A stretch of 64,000 nucleotides of DNA from Hypomyces perniciosus (Eukaryota > Ascomycota > Sordariomycetes > Hypocreales > Hypocreaceae). Below, piece by piece: positions 1 to 10,903 of this stretch. The position numbers and the translations under genes were made by a program. The stretch is from the NCBI GenBank assembly GCA_008477525.1, contig SPDT01000007.1, forward strand, positions 1,984,001 through 2,048,000, in the 5' to 3' direction. The notes beneath the pieces are model-generated. The model was not told the DNA's origin. It saw only the letters and a list, made by a program, of their open reading frames with translations, and searched no databases. Positions within the stretch are counted from its first letter, which is position 1, and each line of letters opens with the position of its first letter.

Positions 1-904
1 ATGTTTTGCCCAATGACGACCAGGAACAGGAGCGTCTGGACCTCCAGCACCACATCTGGCGCCTCCTGATAGGTGGTGCCCTCCACACAGCGCCACTGCC
101 GTCTCCAGAGAGCAAGACAGACCTGCGCATACTCGATTTGGGCACCGGCACGGGTATCTGGGCTATCGACATGGCCGATGAATTCCCCAATTCATCCGTC
201 TACGGAGTTGACCTATCTCCCATCCAGCCCGAATGGGTTCCCAACAACTGCAAATTCCACGTTGATGATTACGAGGACGAGTGGACATATAAGGAGGAAG
301 AGAAATTCGACTACATACACGGGCGAGCTTTGAGTGGCACATCGGCCGATTGGCCTCGTTTCTATCAGCAAGTCATGGAGAATCTCAAGCCTGGTGGTTG
401 GGTTGAGATGCAAGAATATGACGCCTGGATATTCAGTGATGACGATAGCTTTGATCGTGCCCCATGGACTATGGAGTGGGTCAACAAACTAGATACCGCC
501 AGCAAAACGTATGGCAAACAAATCAATGTTGCCAAGTATCAAAAGCAGTGGATGATTGATGCCGGCTTCGAAGACGTCCAAGAGAGAGTTTGCAGGGTAC
601 GTACACTGGCTTGAAGCCCAGTAATCGTGTACGACATTGACCTGACTGGTTTCAACAGATACCCATTGGCCCCTGGGCTAAGAACCCTGCACTTAAGGAA
701 CTGGGAAGATTTGAACTTAGTCACATGCAGATGTCGGTGGATTCACATACGCCGGCTCTCTTCACTCGGGTTTTAAACTATTCCGGGGATCAAGTTAGCA
801 TCCTGATGGAAGGCGTAAAGCGCGAGTTTCGAGACCGAAACCTTAGGCTGATCACCAGTTACCGCTTCATTATTGGAAGAAAGCCCCTCGATGGCAATCA
901 ATAA
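1..904 (+). CDS. LaeA-like SAM-dependent methyltransferase, 5' truncated
   Basis: Partial gene: the reading frame is already open at base 1, so the start codon and first exon lie outside the window. Visible exons are <1..596 and 659..904. The 62-bp intron has donor GTACGT and acceptor CAACAG, and splicing keeps the frame (R|I). The class I SAM-binding motif LDLGTGTGIWAID is followed by VYGVDLSPIQP (acidic loop) and a post-motif FDYIHGRALSG. LKPGGWVEMQEYD is the usual strand-4/5 region. The N-terminal PNDDQEQERLDLQHHIW is typical of fungal LaeA/TAM-type enzymes. Relatives act as regulators of secondary metabolism or as small-molecule methyltransferases; the substrate cannot be read from sequence. 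This is one of many LaeA-like paralogues normal in filamentous fungi, and I do not claim it is LaeA itself. Codons overlap an AATAAA at the stop. Confidence 0.88.
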
Positions 905-1725
905 AGGGGATGTTGGTGATGAATCTTGCATTAGATGAGAAGGACATAGGTAGTTATGAAAGGCGGGGCGAGTCGTTGACAGAGCGGTAATAACGGGTAT
1001 GACGACATGGATTAACCTGCAATATCCATGATGACGGAAATTATAGCATTGCGACGACGTTAATACCCTATGATGAAGCTCCGTTTATATTAGAGTCTGT
1101 ACATTCATCTGCAGGTTCATCATACTATGATGCTTTGACATTCCCTAGTTCCAGATGGTGTTATGGAACAGAGTATCATCAGAGCACCAGTGTGTATATG
1201 CTTAGTGACAACCATTAAGGCAGAAAGGGCCTTGGCATTTGTCACCATCTCGTCTTACGAGTACCACATGATGTTCTAGTCAATAGCTGGGTGAAGTCAG
1301 TAGCTGGGTGAAGTAATATCATACGAGGCTGAGAGGGTGGACAAAGCTTCTAATATGCTTTGAGCTGCAGTGCCTGCTTGGCCACCAAGACAGCCTAGGA
1401 AGATGCCTTGGTGGGCAAGACGAGCGTGTGATTCAACGTTACTCCATGAAGCGACATGTGAAGGCATTCATAAGTCAATAAACAGATGTGGTTGGACGAG
1501 AGGTGAGGCTCATGGGATCAAGAAAAGCGCAGGCAACAGCACACTGCCCCATGTGGCGTAGCCCTTACACGCAACTCAGCTGAATATCAACGGCACATTT
1601 TCTGTTTCACTCAGCCCCTCATCTGTTGATCACGATTTATTTTTACTTCGTATATCGACACATAGCAAGTCTTGGCTTGGTTTGAATACCGGCCAACGCC
1701 TTTTCATCCCTACTTTTACTGCAAA
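905..1725. other. Intergenic, no gene seen
   Basis: No supportable gene. A 14-nt direct repeat (TAGCTGGGTGAAGT) occurs at 1284-1297 and 1301-1314, separated by three bases. One copy of the dispersed TACTTCGTA motif lies at 1644-1652, about 75 bp before the next gene. Confidence 0.6.
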
Positions 1726-2351
1726 ATGATTAGACAAGCCAAGAAAACAGCAGTAATGGGCAAGAAACAAGGAGACAGCGGTGGCGCCCAACGCGCCGCA
1801 GAGATTAACGATGCGATGCTCAACATTCCCGGTTACGCGGATGACAGCCTGTTATTCGTTGTGCGATACGGCTCGCTGGCCAAGGTATGTATGTCAGTCA
1901 GTACAAAGTAGTACATGCGACATTTTCCTTCTTATCTGCCGCCCTGTCTGTCACCATTTCTATGGGCTCCACAAACCTTGTTCATGTGTCACTCACACAA
2001 TCTATTACTAAATACCTTGATTACGTTATTGGCGCGTGCTGCTGATATTGGCGTGTTTTTACCTTTGTGTGACAGGACACGCTTCGAAAAGTCGACTGTG
2101 ATGAGTTCTTGGCTAGGCTGCAGGTTTTAAATGAGTATTGGTTTAAGAGCGGCATGGGCGGATGCGGCAGCAGGGATACGGAGCAAGTCGAAGTCCATTC
2201 CTCCGATCAGTGTGCGGAAAGGGTGGCGGAACTGAGGGAGCATACGATTGAGAAGATAAGGGAGTTTCCAGAGCTTATGCGTGATTTTGACAAATTCGTC
2301 GCTTGTACTCGGCGGGCTGCGGCGAGGAATCAATACCAGCCAGGCGTTTAG
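1726..2351 (+). CDS. Hypothetical two-exon protein, about 144 aa
   Basis: Proposed exons are 1726..1884 and 2076..2351. The 191-bp intron has donor GTATGT and acceptor GTGACAG, and the frame closes as YGSLAK|DTLRKV. The protein is soluble, with no signal peptide or membrane segment, and a charged, helical-looking C-terminal half with four Cys (DCDEF, GGCGS, DQCAE, VACTR). The start at 1726 was chosen as the first ATG; a second in-frame ATG at 1756 is equally possible. I recognise no domain. Support comes from the clean splice, matching frame on both sides and amphipathic composition rather than from family recognition. It could be a lineage-specific orphan, or the 3' part of a longer gene. 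Confidence 0.5.
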
Positions 2352-2890
2352 AAGAGTGTACAAGTACTCTGTACACAACAGGAGCACCGCAATTACAATA
2401 TTGTCGTTTGATTAAGAACGAAAACATCACAGAATGAACAAGAGAAAATTTATGCCAATGCAATATGTGCACTATATTACTATTACCAGTCGCGGCGGGT
2501 CCATGAAATCCCTCTCATGCCACCCAGAATGAGAGATCCCATGTCCGTCTCAGTTCTGTTGGTGTATGAGAATGCACAACCAAACATCGTTTCCGACCCA
2601 ATAAATGTGAACGCCATTCCCGAGCGAACAAGTTCCACGTTTCGAAAAGGAAAATTGTCGCCTTATGCAGTCGTGTCGAGAAATAGGCCAAAAGTTTGAA
2701 AGGAACCGCCGCGCCAAATCCCCGTCCTGCGGTGGTAAAACGTGGGAGAGGGAGCCGAAGTTGCGGCCCGGAGGCACCGGCACCGAACATTTCTTAGTGA
2801 CTGTCGTCTGGTGGTCGTCCGGCGCCGAGCTCACAGCCACGACCCCCTCAGGCTTTTCGTATCACGCCCAGGAGATGTCGATTAGATCGC
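2352..2890. other. Convergent intergenic space
   Basis: This stretch lies between the 3' ends of the hypothetical gene (+) and the GPI-protein gene (-). Overlapping short open frames occur on both strands, but none has splice or compositional support. I see no other feature. Confidence 0.55.
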
Positions 2891-3100
2891 TTAGAGGGCA
2901 TAGGCGAAAGCGGCGGCGGCACCGACACCCAGAAGGATGTTCTGGGAGAGGGCATTTGCACCGGAGGTAGGGACGGCGGTAGGCTTGCCAGTAGGGGTGG
3001 TGGTGTTGCCGCCGGTAGGATGAGCAACACCAGAGGACGTAGCGTTGGTGGTGGCCATGGCGGTGGCAGCCAGGAGAGAGAGAACAGCGAAGGCACGCAT
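2891..3100 (-). CDS. Small GPI-anchored/secreted protein, 69 aa
   Basis: Single-exon gene. Residues 1-16 form a signal peptide (MRAFAVLSLLAATAMA). A short Thr/Ser/Pro-rich stretch follows, with NATS and NTTT sequons suited to O- and N-glycosylation. The C-terminus has a small-residue omega-like site (SGANALS) followed by a hydrophobic tail (LLGVGAAAAFAYAL), the pattern of a GPI-attachment signal. No cysteine is present. Such mini-proteins are common at the fungal cell surface and are usually strongly expressed. The leader supports this: there is a TATA element about 140 nt upstream, a CT-rich leader, and a start context CAACCATCAAAATG. The specific role is unknown; wall structure or surface hydrophobicity is a guess. 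Confidence 0.75.
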   Translation of the reverse strand: MRAFAVLSLLAATAMATTNATSSGVAHPTGGNTTTPTGKPTAVPTSGANALSQNILLGVGAAAAFAYAL

Positions 3101-3240
3101 TTTGATGGTTGTTTGTTGATACTTGAAAAGCGAAGTGCTAACGAGTGTAGTGAACTTGAAGTAGTGTTCAAGACGTAGAAGTAAGAATCGTGAGTTTGTT
3201 GTAAGAGAGGGAATCTATCTTCCGGGAGCCCGTCTGCCGT

Positions 3241-3250
3241 CCTTTATACC
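3241..3250 (-). promoter_or_regulatory. TATA box of the small GPI-protein gene
   Basis: On the minus strand the sequence is GGTATAAAGG, lying 141-150 nt before the ATG at 3100. It is followed by a pyrimidine-rich leader without an upstream ATG, as in highly transcribed filamentous-fungal genes. Confidence 0.6.
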
Positions 3251-6006
3251 TCTGGGACGATAACACCCCTGGGGGCCCTGGTTAGTCATGTTGCTGTGGT
3301 GCCGGAGGCTGGTTTATCGCGTCATCTCGCCACTTGCTTCTGCGGTCCGGTGGTGCCGCTGGGGCTGCAAGGTGAGGATCCGCTTTGTGGATTTTGATAA
3401 ATTGATATATATAGCACAAGGGAAACAAGGCACTGTACCTGCTACACGAGGGTCGAGCGTAGGCCAGCTGGGAAGAGGGTGTCAACGTTACGGTGGATGG
3501 GCTTGCGTGGGCAGCCAGTAGACCGGGCTTGCTTGATTCATTAGCCCTGCATTCCACGCCTTGCCCGACGAGTCAGGGCTCTCTGTATATATGCACGTCT
3601 TACACACGCGTATCGTGGATACACAGCAAACAAAGTTGAAGCGGGAATCCTTTTGCGCGTATCCATTAGTACGAACTAGTAGCAGTCGTAGTGTTGTCCC
3701 ATGTGCAGGCCTGCATTTCTGCTATCATTGCGGCCTGAGTACGGAGCAGTACTCGTAGTGATATGAGCAACCATCATTTCTCTCTCGCGTTAGCCTTATC
3801 TTTTGAATGGCATGGCTCGTATTCTCTCATCTGGCAATGTTGCATTCCCTTTATGGCTCATATGCATACGAGTATGCATTGTTTGCTGCACTACCACATT
3901 TAGGCTGATGTTATCTATCGCTGCACTTGCGTGCTGCAGGGCCTGCAGGCCGCCCAATGCCGGGAGCCTGGCAAGCCACCTTTCCAGCCACGGTCGATGG
4001 ACAAAGCACTCTGCGGCGCTTCTCGCGCCCCCTTTCCCTTTCAAGCGACAGTCACAGTGATCTCCCCCCTAGTCACTGGGAGACATACTCGTACGCGTCA
4101 TCACGGAGGGCAAACGGTGTTTTCTGCGGGTAGTCGGATAGGCCATTCACTCGTCCAGACCGGTGTTAATGAGGCGGGCGGGCGGGTGGCCTCCACTAGT
4201 CGCTCGTGGCTGGAGCTCTGATAACGATTGGATCGGAACGGCGGTGGCATGGATGTGAAAAAAATTGTGACGGATCTTCTTCGGTGAGTAAAACTTGGAC
4301 GGCCTTAGTAACACCAGCCAGGGTAATAAAACACTCTTCTCTCATTCGCCTTGTTTGTTGTGCCTTGCAAACGGTTGTGCGTCGGAGCGGGGCCCCCTTC
4401 CAAGGGGATCAAAGGGGATCAAGGAGATTTGCAGGGGCATTTGAAAACAAAGGGGGCAAGGAGAGGAGAAAATTACAGCGGAGGCTAGAGTGCAGAGTTG
4501 AAACCGCCATGCATTTTGCCATCTTGTTTTCATAACTTCTGATCATCGCCCGGTCTTCTCGTGGCTCCGATCGTCCTTGATGGACTGATACGAGTCCTGA
4601 ATCTCGGCTATCCCTGACGACTGCCGCAAGTAGAAAATTCATGTCATCGGAAGGATGAAGATCCATGTGGTATCTATCCAGGGAGATTTGCTCGTATGAA
4701 ACCGAGTGCAATGTGGAACCCACCGGTTTTTTGCTTTAAGCAGCAGGCATCCTCATCAAACAATCAGCACCAAGGGAAATTCAAATACTCCTGCTACGGA
4801 GGATTATGGTGTACACAAACAAAGCAGAGGTCGTTTATGTAGGCAGGTCGTTTAGCCGTCACATTTTCCGACATCCTGCAAGTTGCCATTTCAGGCATAG
4901 GAGGGTCAGTCACACAGACACTAGGCATATGAAGCTTAAAAAAAAAAACCAGTAATAAGCGATGAGCAAGAAATGTGATGGTATTGCAACAAGCTGCATG
5001 GTGACAGGCACAGAGCTGCAATGTCACTGTCCACTCAATTGCGGGACAGAAAAAGAGGGACTGCAGACCTGCGAATAACACTTCACGCGACTGGTTAGGG
5101 CGAGATCAAAAAAGTGTAAAAATGAAGGTAAAAGTAATCGTGGTATCATTAATTTAATAGTACATATAAGAAATATCAAGCTTATCGAAGTATGTGTCTC
5201 GTATTTTTTTAAGCTTGATGTGACGGCTTTTGGGCGCACACCTCTTCATTTTTTCCTTTACTATTACTACTCGTACTTTGTATTGTTGGCGTGCGCGAAA
5301 GGAGCACAGCGGTCGCTTTCTCAGGGATACTAACCAATCAGACATCACGCTCTCAAGTATACATATACTCCCCGCGAAAATCAGGCGATAAAGGAAGTGC
5401 CAACAACTTAGGCATATACAAATCGTTACATTACACTTACAGTCCTTTCAAGTTCTAATACAATTTTTGGCCCGCGCATTACAGCTATTTCACAATAATT
5501 AACTTAAACCCAGATAATATTATTAAACTTATTAAGATGAATAAGATTTATTAGAAGATTTATTGGAAGATATTACGGGAAATGGTTATATGCCTAAATA
5601 ATAGTCCTGAGGTTCTACTCCGTAATGTAGATAGATACCATCTAGCTAACGAGGGCAATGTGGGGTGAATACCACTGTGCTCCTTTCGCGCACTCCACGG
5701 GATCCTCTTTCTCCCGTCCATTGATAACACCGATAACCTGATAAGATAAGCCCAACTTTTCTGCCTGACATACGAGACATCAACTTTGCCAGGTGGAGCC
5801 TTGACGTCGGTCTTGAAGCTGCCAGTCGGTGCGGTACGTACCTCACAAGGTTCAAACGAGGTTCCGGACTCCACGCGCTAGCATCATGAATCGCAAGCTG
5901 TCCTCCACCTCACCCTAGTCGACCAGATCTCCAACGACGTAATATCTCGATTTTCTCCCCTCTCCCCCTCCCTTCCTCCTCCTCCTCCGCTCTCTTTACC
6001 GGCGGC
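3251..6006. other. Long intergenic region with AT-rich segment
   Basis: 2.7 kb between divergent genes, GPI protein (-) and YIP1 (+). No gene is supportable. The segment 5380-5600 is strongly A+T-rich with short tandem AGATTTATT units near 5543-5572, resembling a decayed mobile-element remnant. One dispersed TACTCCGTA motif lies at 5616-5624. The last 70 bp before YIP1 are a CT-rich leader. Confidence 0.55.
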
Positions 6007-7023
6007 ATGTCATACTACGGCAACCAGCCTAACCACAATCCCTACGGCAGCGCAGGCGGCGGCGGTGGGGGGGCCCAAAACCTCCAGTTCTACCCTTCAT
6101 CCTACTCTCCCGCCATCTCTGGCTCCGCGACACCACAGCAGGCTGCATACGGGTATGGCGGCGGCGCAGGCGCATCGGGAGGTTATGGCGCAAGTGCACC
6201 GACTGGATTCACATCCCCTGGCTTCGGTGGCGCGGGCGTGTCAGGGCGCATGGGCGAGCAAGGTGGTTTGAGGACGGGTTGGTTGGCGGCGTTTTCAACA
6301 GAGGGATACGACGGCGAGCCCCCGTTGTTAGAAGAGCTGGGCGTCAACTTTGAGCATATTCAGAACAAGGTGGGTGAAAACGCTGCGTGCTAGACATTGG
6401 GATAACAGGCCTCTAACATCTGACAGACGCTCGCCGTCTTGAACCCCTTCAAGCACATCGACCAACACATCATGGACGATTCGGACCTGGCCGGACCTCT
6501 CATCTTCTTCCTCCTCTTTGGAACTTTCCTCCTCTTCTCCGGAAAGGTCCATTTCGGCTACATCTATGGCTTAGCCCTCTTGGGCTCGACTTCACTACAC
6601 ATCATCCTCTCCCTCATGTCCCCCGCCGACGATCCTGCATCACAAGCCGCCTACCACCCGCAGTATAACGACCCGTCATCCCAGCCCCATGGCCAACGCC
6701 GCGGCCACTTCTCCGCAACACTCACCTTCCCCCGATCTGCGTCCGTCCTCGGATATTGTCTCTTACCACTGGTCGCGACCAGTTTGTTTGGCATCGTAGT
6801 CCCCATGGACACGTCCATCGGCATCATTCTGACTAGTATGGCCATTCTATGGTGCACATATAGTGCCAGCGGAATCTTCTGCGCGGTCGCGAGCATGTCG
6901 AACCAGAGAGTGTTGATTGCTTACCCGTTGGCTCTATTCTACGTTGGCTTTGGTATCATGAGCATCTTCAGCAGCCGGGGCAGTGGTTCATTGGCAAACG
7001 CGGCGACTAAACTCAACGGTTGA
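6007..7023 (+). CDS. YIP1: YIP1 family ER-Golgi trafficking protein
   Basis: Exons 6007..6369 and 6427..7023 are joined across a 57-bp intron (donor GTGGGT, acceptor CTGACAG; IQNK|TLAVLNPF), giving about 319 aa. The N-terminal ~90 residues are a Gly/Tyr/Ser/Pro-rich cytosolic region (MSYYGNQPNHNPYGS). The Yip1 core follows, with the diagnostic DDSDLAGPLIFFLLFGTFL and GKVHFGYIYGLALLG stretches and about five membrane segments to the C-terminus. Family members (yeast Yip1, human YIPF5) bind prenylated Rab/Ypt GTPases and act in COPII vesicle formation and ER-Golgi transport. The length and the position of the motif before the first helix fit the YIP1/YIPF5 branch rather than Yif1. The start ATG directly follows a CT-rich leader. 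Confidence 0.93.
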
Positions 7024-7714
7024 TTAAACTTAATACGGATTTGCCTTTGGCATAGCGGCAGTTCTGATGTATGGCGTGAAACGGCCCGGGTGTATGTAGT
7101 ACTACAAGAATTGGACTTTGCAAAAGGAGAACTGATGATAAAAAATGGGGGTTAGAGCAGGAATCGGATCACTTAGGGAGGCGAGTTTATCACGGCGCCA
7201 GGGAACATGTAATTATCACTCTGACCTACCCAACCACCACCAATCTCGACGACGAGAAGTGCCTGTTAGGTACTGAAAGAATGCCTCTTAGCACTACCAC
7301 AGCAAGATAGAAGTAATGACGCTTAAACCAAATCAAAGTACCATAACCACAGCTATACAACGAGATCTATATACAATCGCCCAAGTTCACGAATATCAGC
7401 ATAAAAAACACATCCTGCCTCCCCCCTTAAGCTCCGATTAACAGTCATCACCGGTTCATTTTTCTTTTCCCTTAGCCCTGGTTCGCCATCATCCAGCAGT
7501 CCCCCGGCACACCATATATGCCGCATTAATCGTAGTAGAGAAAGTTCAGTTGCCATTTGCCACTGTACGGTCTCCATACACGAGAGAGGAAAAGAGTTGG
7601 GAACTTCAAAACGTGAGAAGCAAAAACACAAGCAGTCCAAACTGCATTGCACTGCAGTATTGCGGCATGTCATCGCACCGCGTAGAGATTGTATCGTATC
7701 AATCAGGGTATTGC
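7024..7714. other. Convergent intergenic space (3' UTRs)
   Basis: This lies between the 3' ends of YIP1 (+) and RCC1 (-) and presumably holds both 3' UTRs and polyadenylation regions. Short open frames on both strands have no coding support. Confidence 0.6.
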
Positions 7715-9618
7715 TTAGTGAGCACCGTTCACTTGGACACCATTGGCCGTGGGAACATCCTCAGCCGCAGCAATGAGAATGGAGAACTGTCCACCCGCGC
7801 CAGCAGCGATGATCTTCTTGTCTCTTGTAGCGGTGTTATCAATCAGAGTGGGCGTGTGGATATCATCAATGGTGCCTTGGCCGGTCTGGTAGTTGCTCGA
7901 AAAGCCCCAAGAATAGGCCTTGCCATCCCCCGTGATGGCAAAGCTATTGTCAGTGCCGGCAGCCACGGCCACAACGTTGGCCACATCTAAATAGACGAGT
8001 TAGTATCAACTGCACATACTCAGGGGATTCAAGGCCACTCACCCTCTTGCTTGGTAGGCTTCACCATAATTCTAGCACTGCCTCTCTCATCGTAGATGAT
8101 ATAATCCTTATCGAGTTCCTCGATTTTGTCAAGCTCAAACCCGATTTGGTAGCCATCCACACGACCCCAGGTGAGAAGCTCTCCCTTATCGGTGCATGCC
8201 AGAGAATGGTGTACGCCGCCATCGATGTCGGTGATGTTGTAATCACCCAGTAAATCGATTTTGGCAGGCTTGAGGATGATAGCCTCGTCTTCGCCAGCGT
8301 TAAACTCCACACCAATCTCGCCAAAGTTGTTCAAGCCCCATCCCCAGACATTGCCGTTCTTGTCAAGGGCGAAACTGTGGTATGAGCCGCAGGCAATCTT
8401 GGTGACCTTGCCGCGGGGGAGGCCGACACCTTGCGGCGTCAGCGAAGACATTTTGTTGCGCTCGATAATGCGTCGGCCAAGCTGGTTTTGTTGGCCGCAA
8501 CCCCAGGCAACAACATTGCCCTTGTGATCAAGTGCGAGAACGTGGTTGGCTCCAGAGGCGAGCGCCTTAATATTCTTCAACGCCGGTACAACCATTGGCC
8601 TCGTTTGGACCTTGATGCTCTCAGTGAAACCGAGAATACCGTCACTAGAGCGGAAGGTACCCCAGCCATAGACGCGTCCGTCTTCAGTAAGGGCAAAGGA
8701 AGCACTGTCGCAGGCCACAACTTGAACGAACTTGGTGCCCGGAGCAAAATGCTCGTCCGGTACGGCAATTGGAGTGCTCTCCTTGGGGTTGATACCAGTG
8801 TCATCCTCGTCCTCCGAATCAGAGTCTTCTGCCTTGTCCATATCGCGCAGCCCGCCATCCCAGTTTGTGTCTCGACCCAACGCACCTTGGTCATTGACAC
8901 CCCAGGTGAGAATCTTGTTGTCACGGGTAAGTGCAACCACATGCATGCCGCCGCAAGCGAGCTGCACGATGCCAACGGTCTTGGCAGAGAGATTTTCATT
9001 GAGTCGAGGGCGCTTCACGTCGATGGGCTTCTTTCCATTGACACGCTTGCTTCCGAGTCCAAGCTCGCCAGATGTACCTTCGCCAAATACGTAAATGTCT
9101 AGGGGCTGTGTTGGCGCGTCGTTGATCTTTTTTCCAATGTCCGGGTGGACGGGGATCTTCTTGGGTTTGGGGGCGGCACGCGCGGGAGCGACTTGTCTCT
9201 TGACCTTCTTTGCCTTGGGCTCTTCCACTTGGGCGTCACTCTCAGTTTCGGTCTCTGTCTCTTCGGCCTTGCGCTTCTTGGAGGCGGCGGTCTTCGTCAC
9301 AGGCTTTGCCTCAGTCTTCGCGGCGGTCTTTGCGGTAGGCTTTGCAGCGGCCTTTGTGGAGGCCTTTACTGCTGGCTTGGCAGCAGGAGCTTTTTCGACG
9401 GCTTTCGCGCGGGACGTTTTGGCAGGCTTTTCATCCTTCTTGGCGGCGGCCTTGGTAGAGGCCTTAGTAGCAGTGGCTTTAGTAGCAGTGGCTTTAGTAG
9501 CAGCGGCTTTAGTAGCAGCAGCTTTGGTGGTAGCAGCTTTGGTGGCAGTCTTGGGCGCGGCGGTTTTCTTGGTTGTAGAAGCGGCCTTGGTGGCCGAGTC
9601 CTTCGCCTTCGGGGGCAT
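7715..9618 (-). CDS. RCC1: RCC1-type Ran guanine nucleotide exchange factor
   Basis: Exons 9618..8043 and 7986..7715 are joined across a 56-bp intron (donor GTGAGT, acceptor ATTTAG; split Asp codon), giving about 615 aa. Residues 1-160 are a Lys/Ala/Thr/Pro-rich, histone H1-like tail ending in a KKRKAEE-type basic cluster, suited to chromatin or DNA binding and nuclear import. The rest is a seven-bladed RCC1 propeller with repeated units such as IYVFGEGTSGELGLG, ACGGMHVVALT, ILTWGVNDQGALGR, YGWGTF, VVAWGCGQQNQLGR, VWGWGLNNFGEIG and YSWGFSSN. GGMH and the acidic DSDSEDEDD insert match S. pombe Pim1 and yeast Srm1. Family role: nuclear GDP/GTP exchange on Ran, driving nucleocytoplasmic transport and spindle assembly. 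The tail contains a coding tandem repeat, described separately. Confidence 0.94.
9466..9540 (-). repeat. Coding 15-bp tandem repeat in the RCC1 tail
   Basis: Five consecutive 15-bp units (plus-strand form AGTAGCAGTGGCTTT and close variants) encode an Ala/Thr/Lys pentapeptide iterated in the basic tail. The first two units are identical and later ones diverge by one to four bases. The pattern indicates expansion by slippage or unequal crossing over. Confidence 0.85.
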
Positions 9619-10427
9619 CGCGACGCGCTGGCAAAAGCTGTCTTGCGTTGAAAAAGAGAGGGGCGGAGCGGATGTGGGGAGAACACTTCAATCGAGAAAA
9701 AAAAGAGATTATAGAGCTCTCGAATTCCCTGGATTCGTTTGCGATGACAAGGGGACAAAGCGCGCGTTTTCGCGATGATGTTTTGGTGGAATAGTTATAG
9801 GAGTCCAGCTGTGGCCTGTTGAAGATTGCAAGACGCGACCAGGGAGATTTTTCGAGCTGCTGGGGTCTAACCTCAAAGCGTGGTCCCACTTAAGGTGGGA
9901 GCTTTGTCGCCAAGAACAGCTGACCGCCCTTGTGTGATTGATATTTGTCCGGCATAAAAAGCATTCAGCCAATGAAATGTCACAGTGCTTGGCACAACGC
10001 GCAAGCGGTGAAACGGCTCACAAACCATGAGGGACTGTATCGTATTGTCCTTTGCAATGAATAACAAAAGAGAGAACACGGGGCTATCCACCATCAATTA
10101 CGATAATAGCACATTGTTTTTTTCTTCATTTTCCTTGAATTCATCTTTGTCATCAATGCCATCTAATGATTTTTCACGGGCAGCCCTGCCTCGGAATCGG
10201 GGCCCCACCCATTAATAATAATGTACAATAAACACTCGATATCGACGGCGACCACCGATGCCAACTTGGATGCGTAACCCCCAACCAATTCTGCAAACTT
10301 ATACAAAGCCAAACGTGTGCTTTATCCCTCGACCATCCGGAACGCCTTCCCCAGCCGAATTGTTCGGCAAAAAAATATGCAAACTCCCTGCCCATGTCGT
10401 TGTCCGTATCATATCTGTGTTACATCT
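9619..10427. other. Intergenic, upstream of RCC1
   Basis: Holds the RCC1 promoter (right of 9618) and the 3' flank of the Cys-rich gene. No additional gene is supportable. Pyrimidine- and A-rich tracts occur near 9700-9710 and 10112-10140. Confidence 0.55.
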
Positions 10428-10903
10428 CTATTTGGAGAATGTGAAGTCAATCTCATTTGCGGGATTGTAGCCACCATCGGCAGCCTTTTCACAAGTGCAA
10501 GCAGCTAGACAGGCAAGTCAGTTTCGGGGCTTCTTATAGTGGTGACCAGGGAAGCATCTTACTGGCTGGTCGAACGCCGCACTGGCATGCTGAGCCCGCA
10601 ACTGGAGCGTTCTCTGAGGAAGCTCGGTCACAAGTGCAACGGCCAGCAGGACGGGCCCGGCATGAGCAGCGGGGTCCTCCAATCAGGTTCTCGGACGAAG
10701 CCTTGTCGCAAGTGCACTGAAGGGCGGATTGCTTGCCGCATGAGCAGGTAGCTTGCTTTGCTGGGAGTTTGTTAGCACGCAATCTTGCCGGGATTTGCGC
10801 CACGGATATTCCGCAAATACTCCGTGGAGGAAATGGACGTACCACAGGCGCATTCGGCATCGTTGCCCTGGCGGCAGCAAGTGGAGGCCTTGGTGACGGT
10901 CAT
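10428..10903 (-). CDS. Cys-rich triple-repeat protein (DUF7871-like), 111 aa
   Basis: Three exons: 10903..10843, 10760..10563 and 10504..10428. Introns are 82 bp (branch GCTAAC, acceptor CCCAG) and 58 bp (donor GTAAGA, acceptor GTCTAG), and both junctions keep the frame. The protein opens MTVTKASTCCRQG and then carries three repeats of about 23 residues: CSCGKQ..CTCDKASSEN, CSCRARP..CTCDRASSEN and CQCGVRP..CTCEKAADGG. It ends with an acidic/aromatic tail (EIDFTFSK). About 18 Cys are mostly paired as C-x-C, as in metal-thiolate proteins. The arrangement matches a conserved fungal family annotated only by a domain of unknown function. Metal binding or redox buffering is inference. There is no signal peptide, so it is probably cytosolic. 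A naive single-ORF reading misses both terminal exons. Confidence 0.87.

Noticed and set aside
8431..9778. Long open frames antisense to RCC1 (8431-9102 and 9095-9778, plus strand)
   Set aside because: They mirror the codon pattern of the RCC1 gene and its Ala/Lys repeats; the products are low-complexity shadows.
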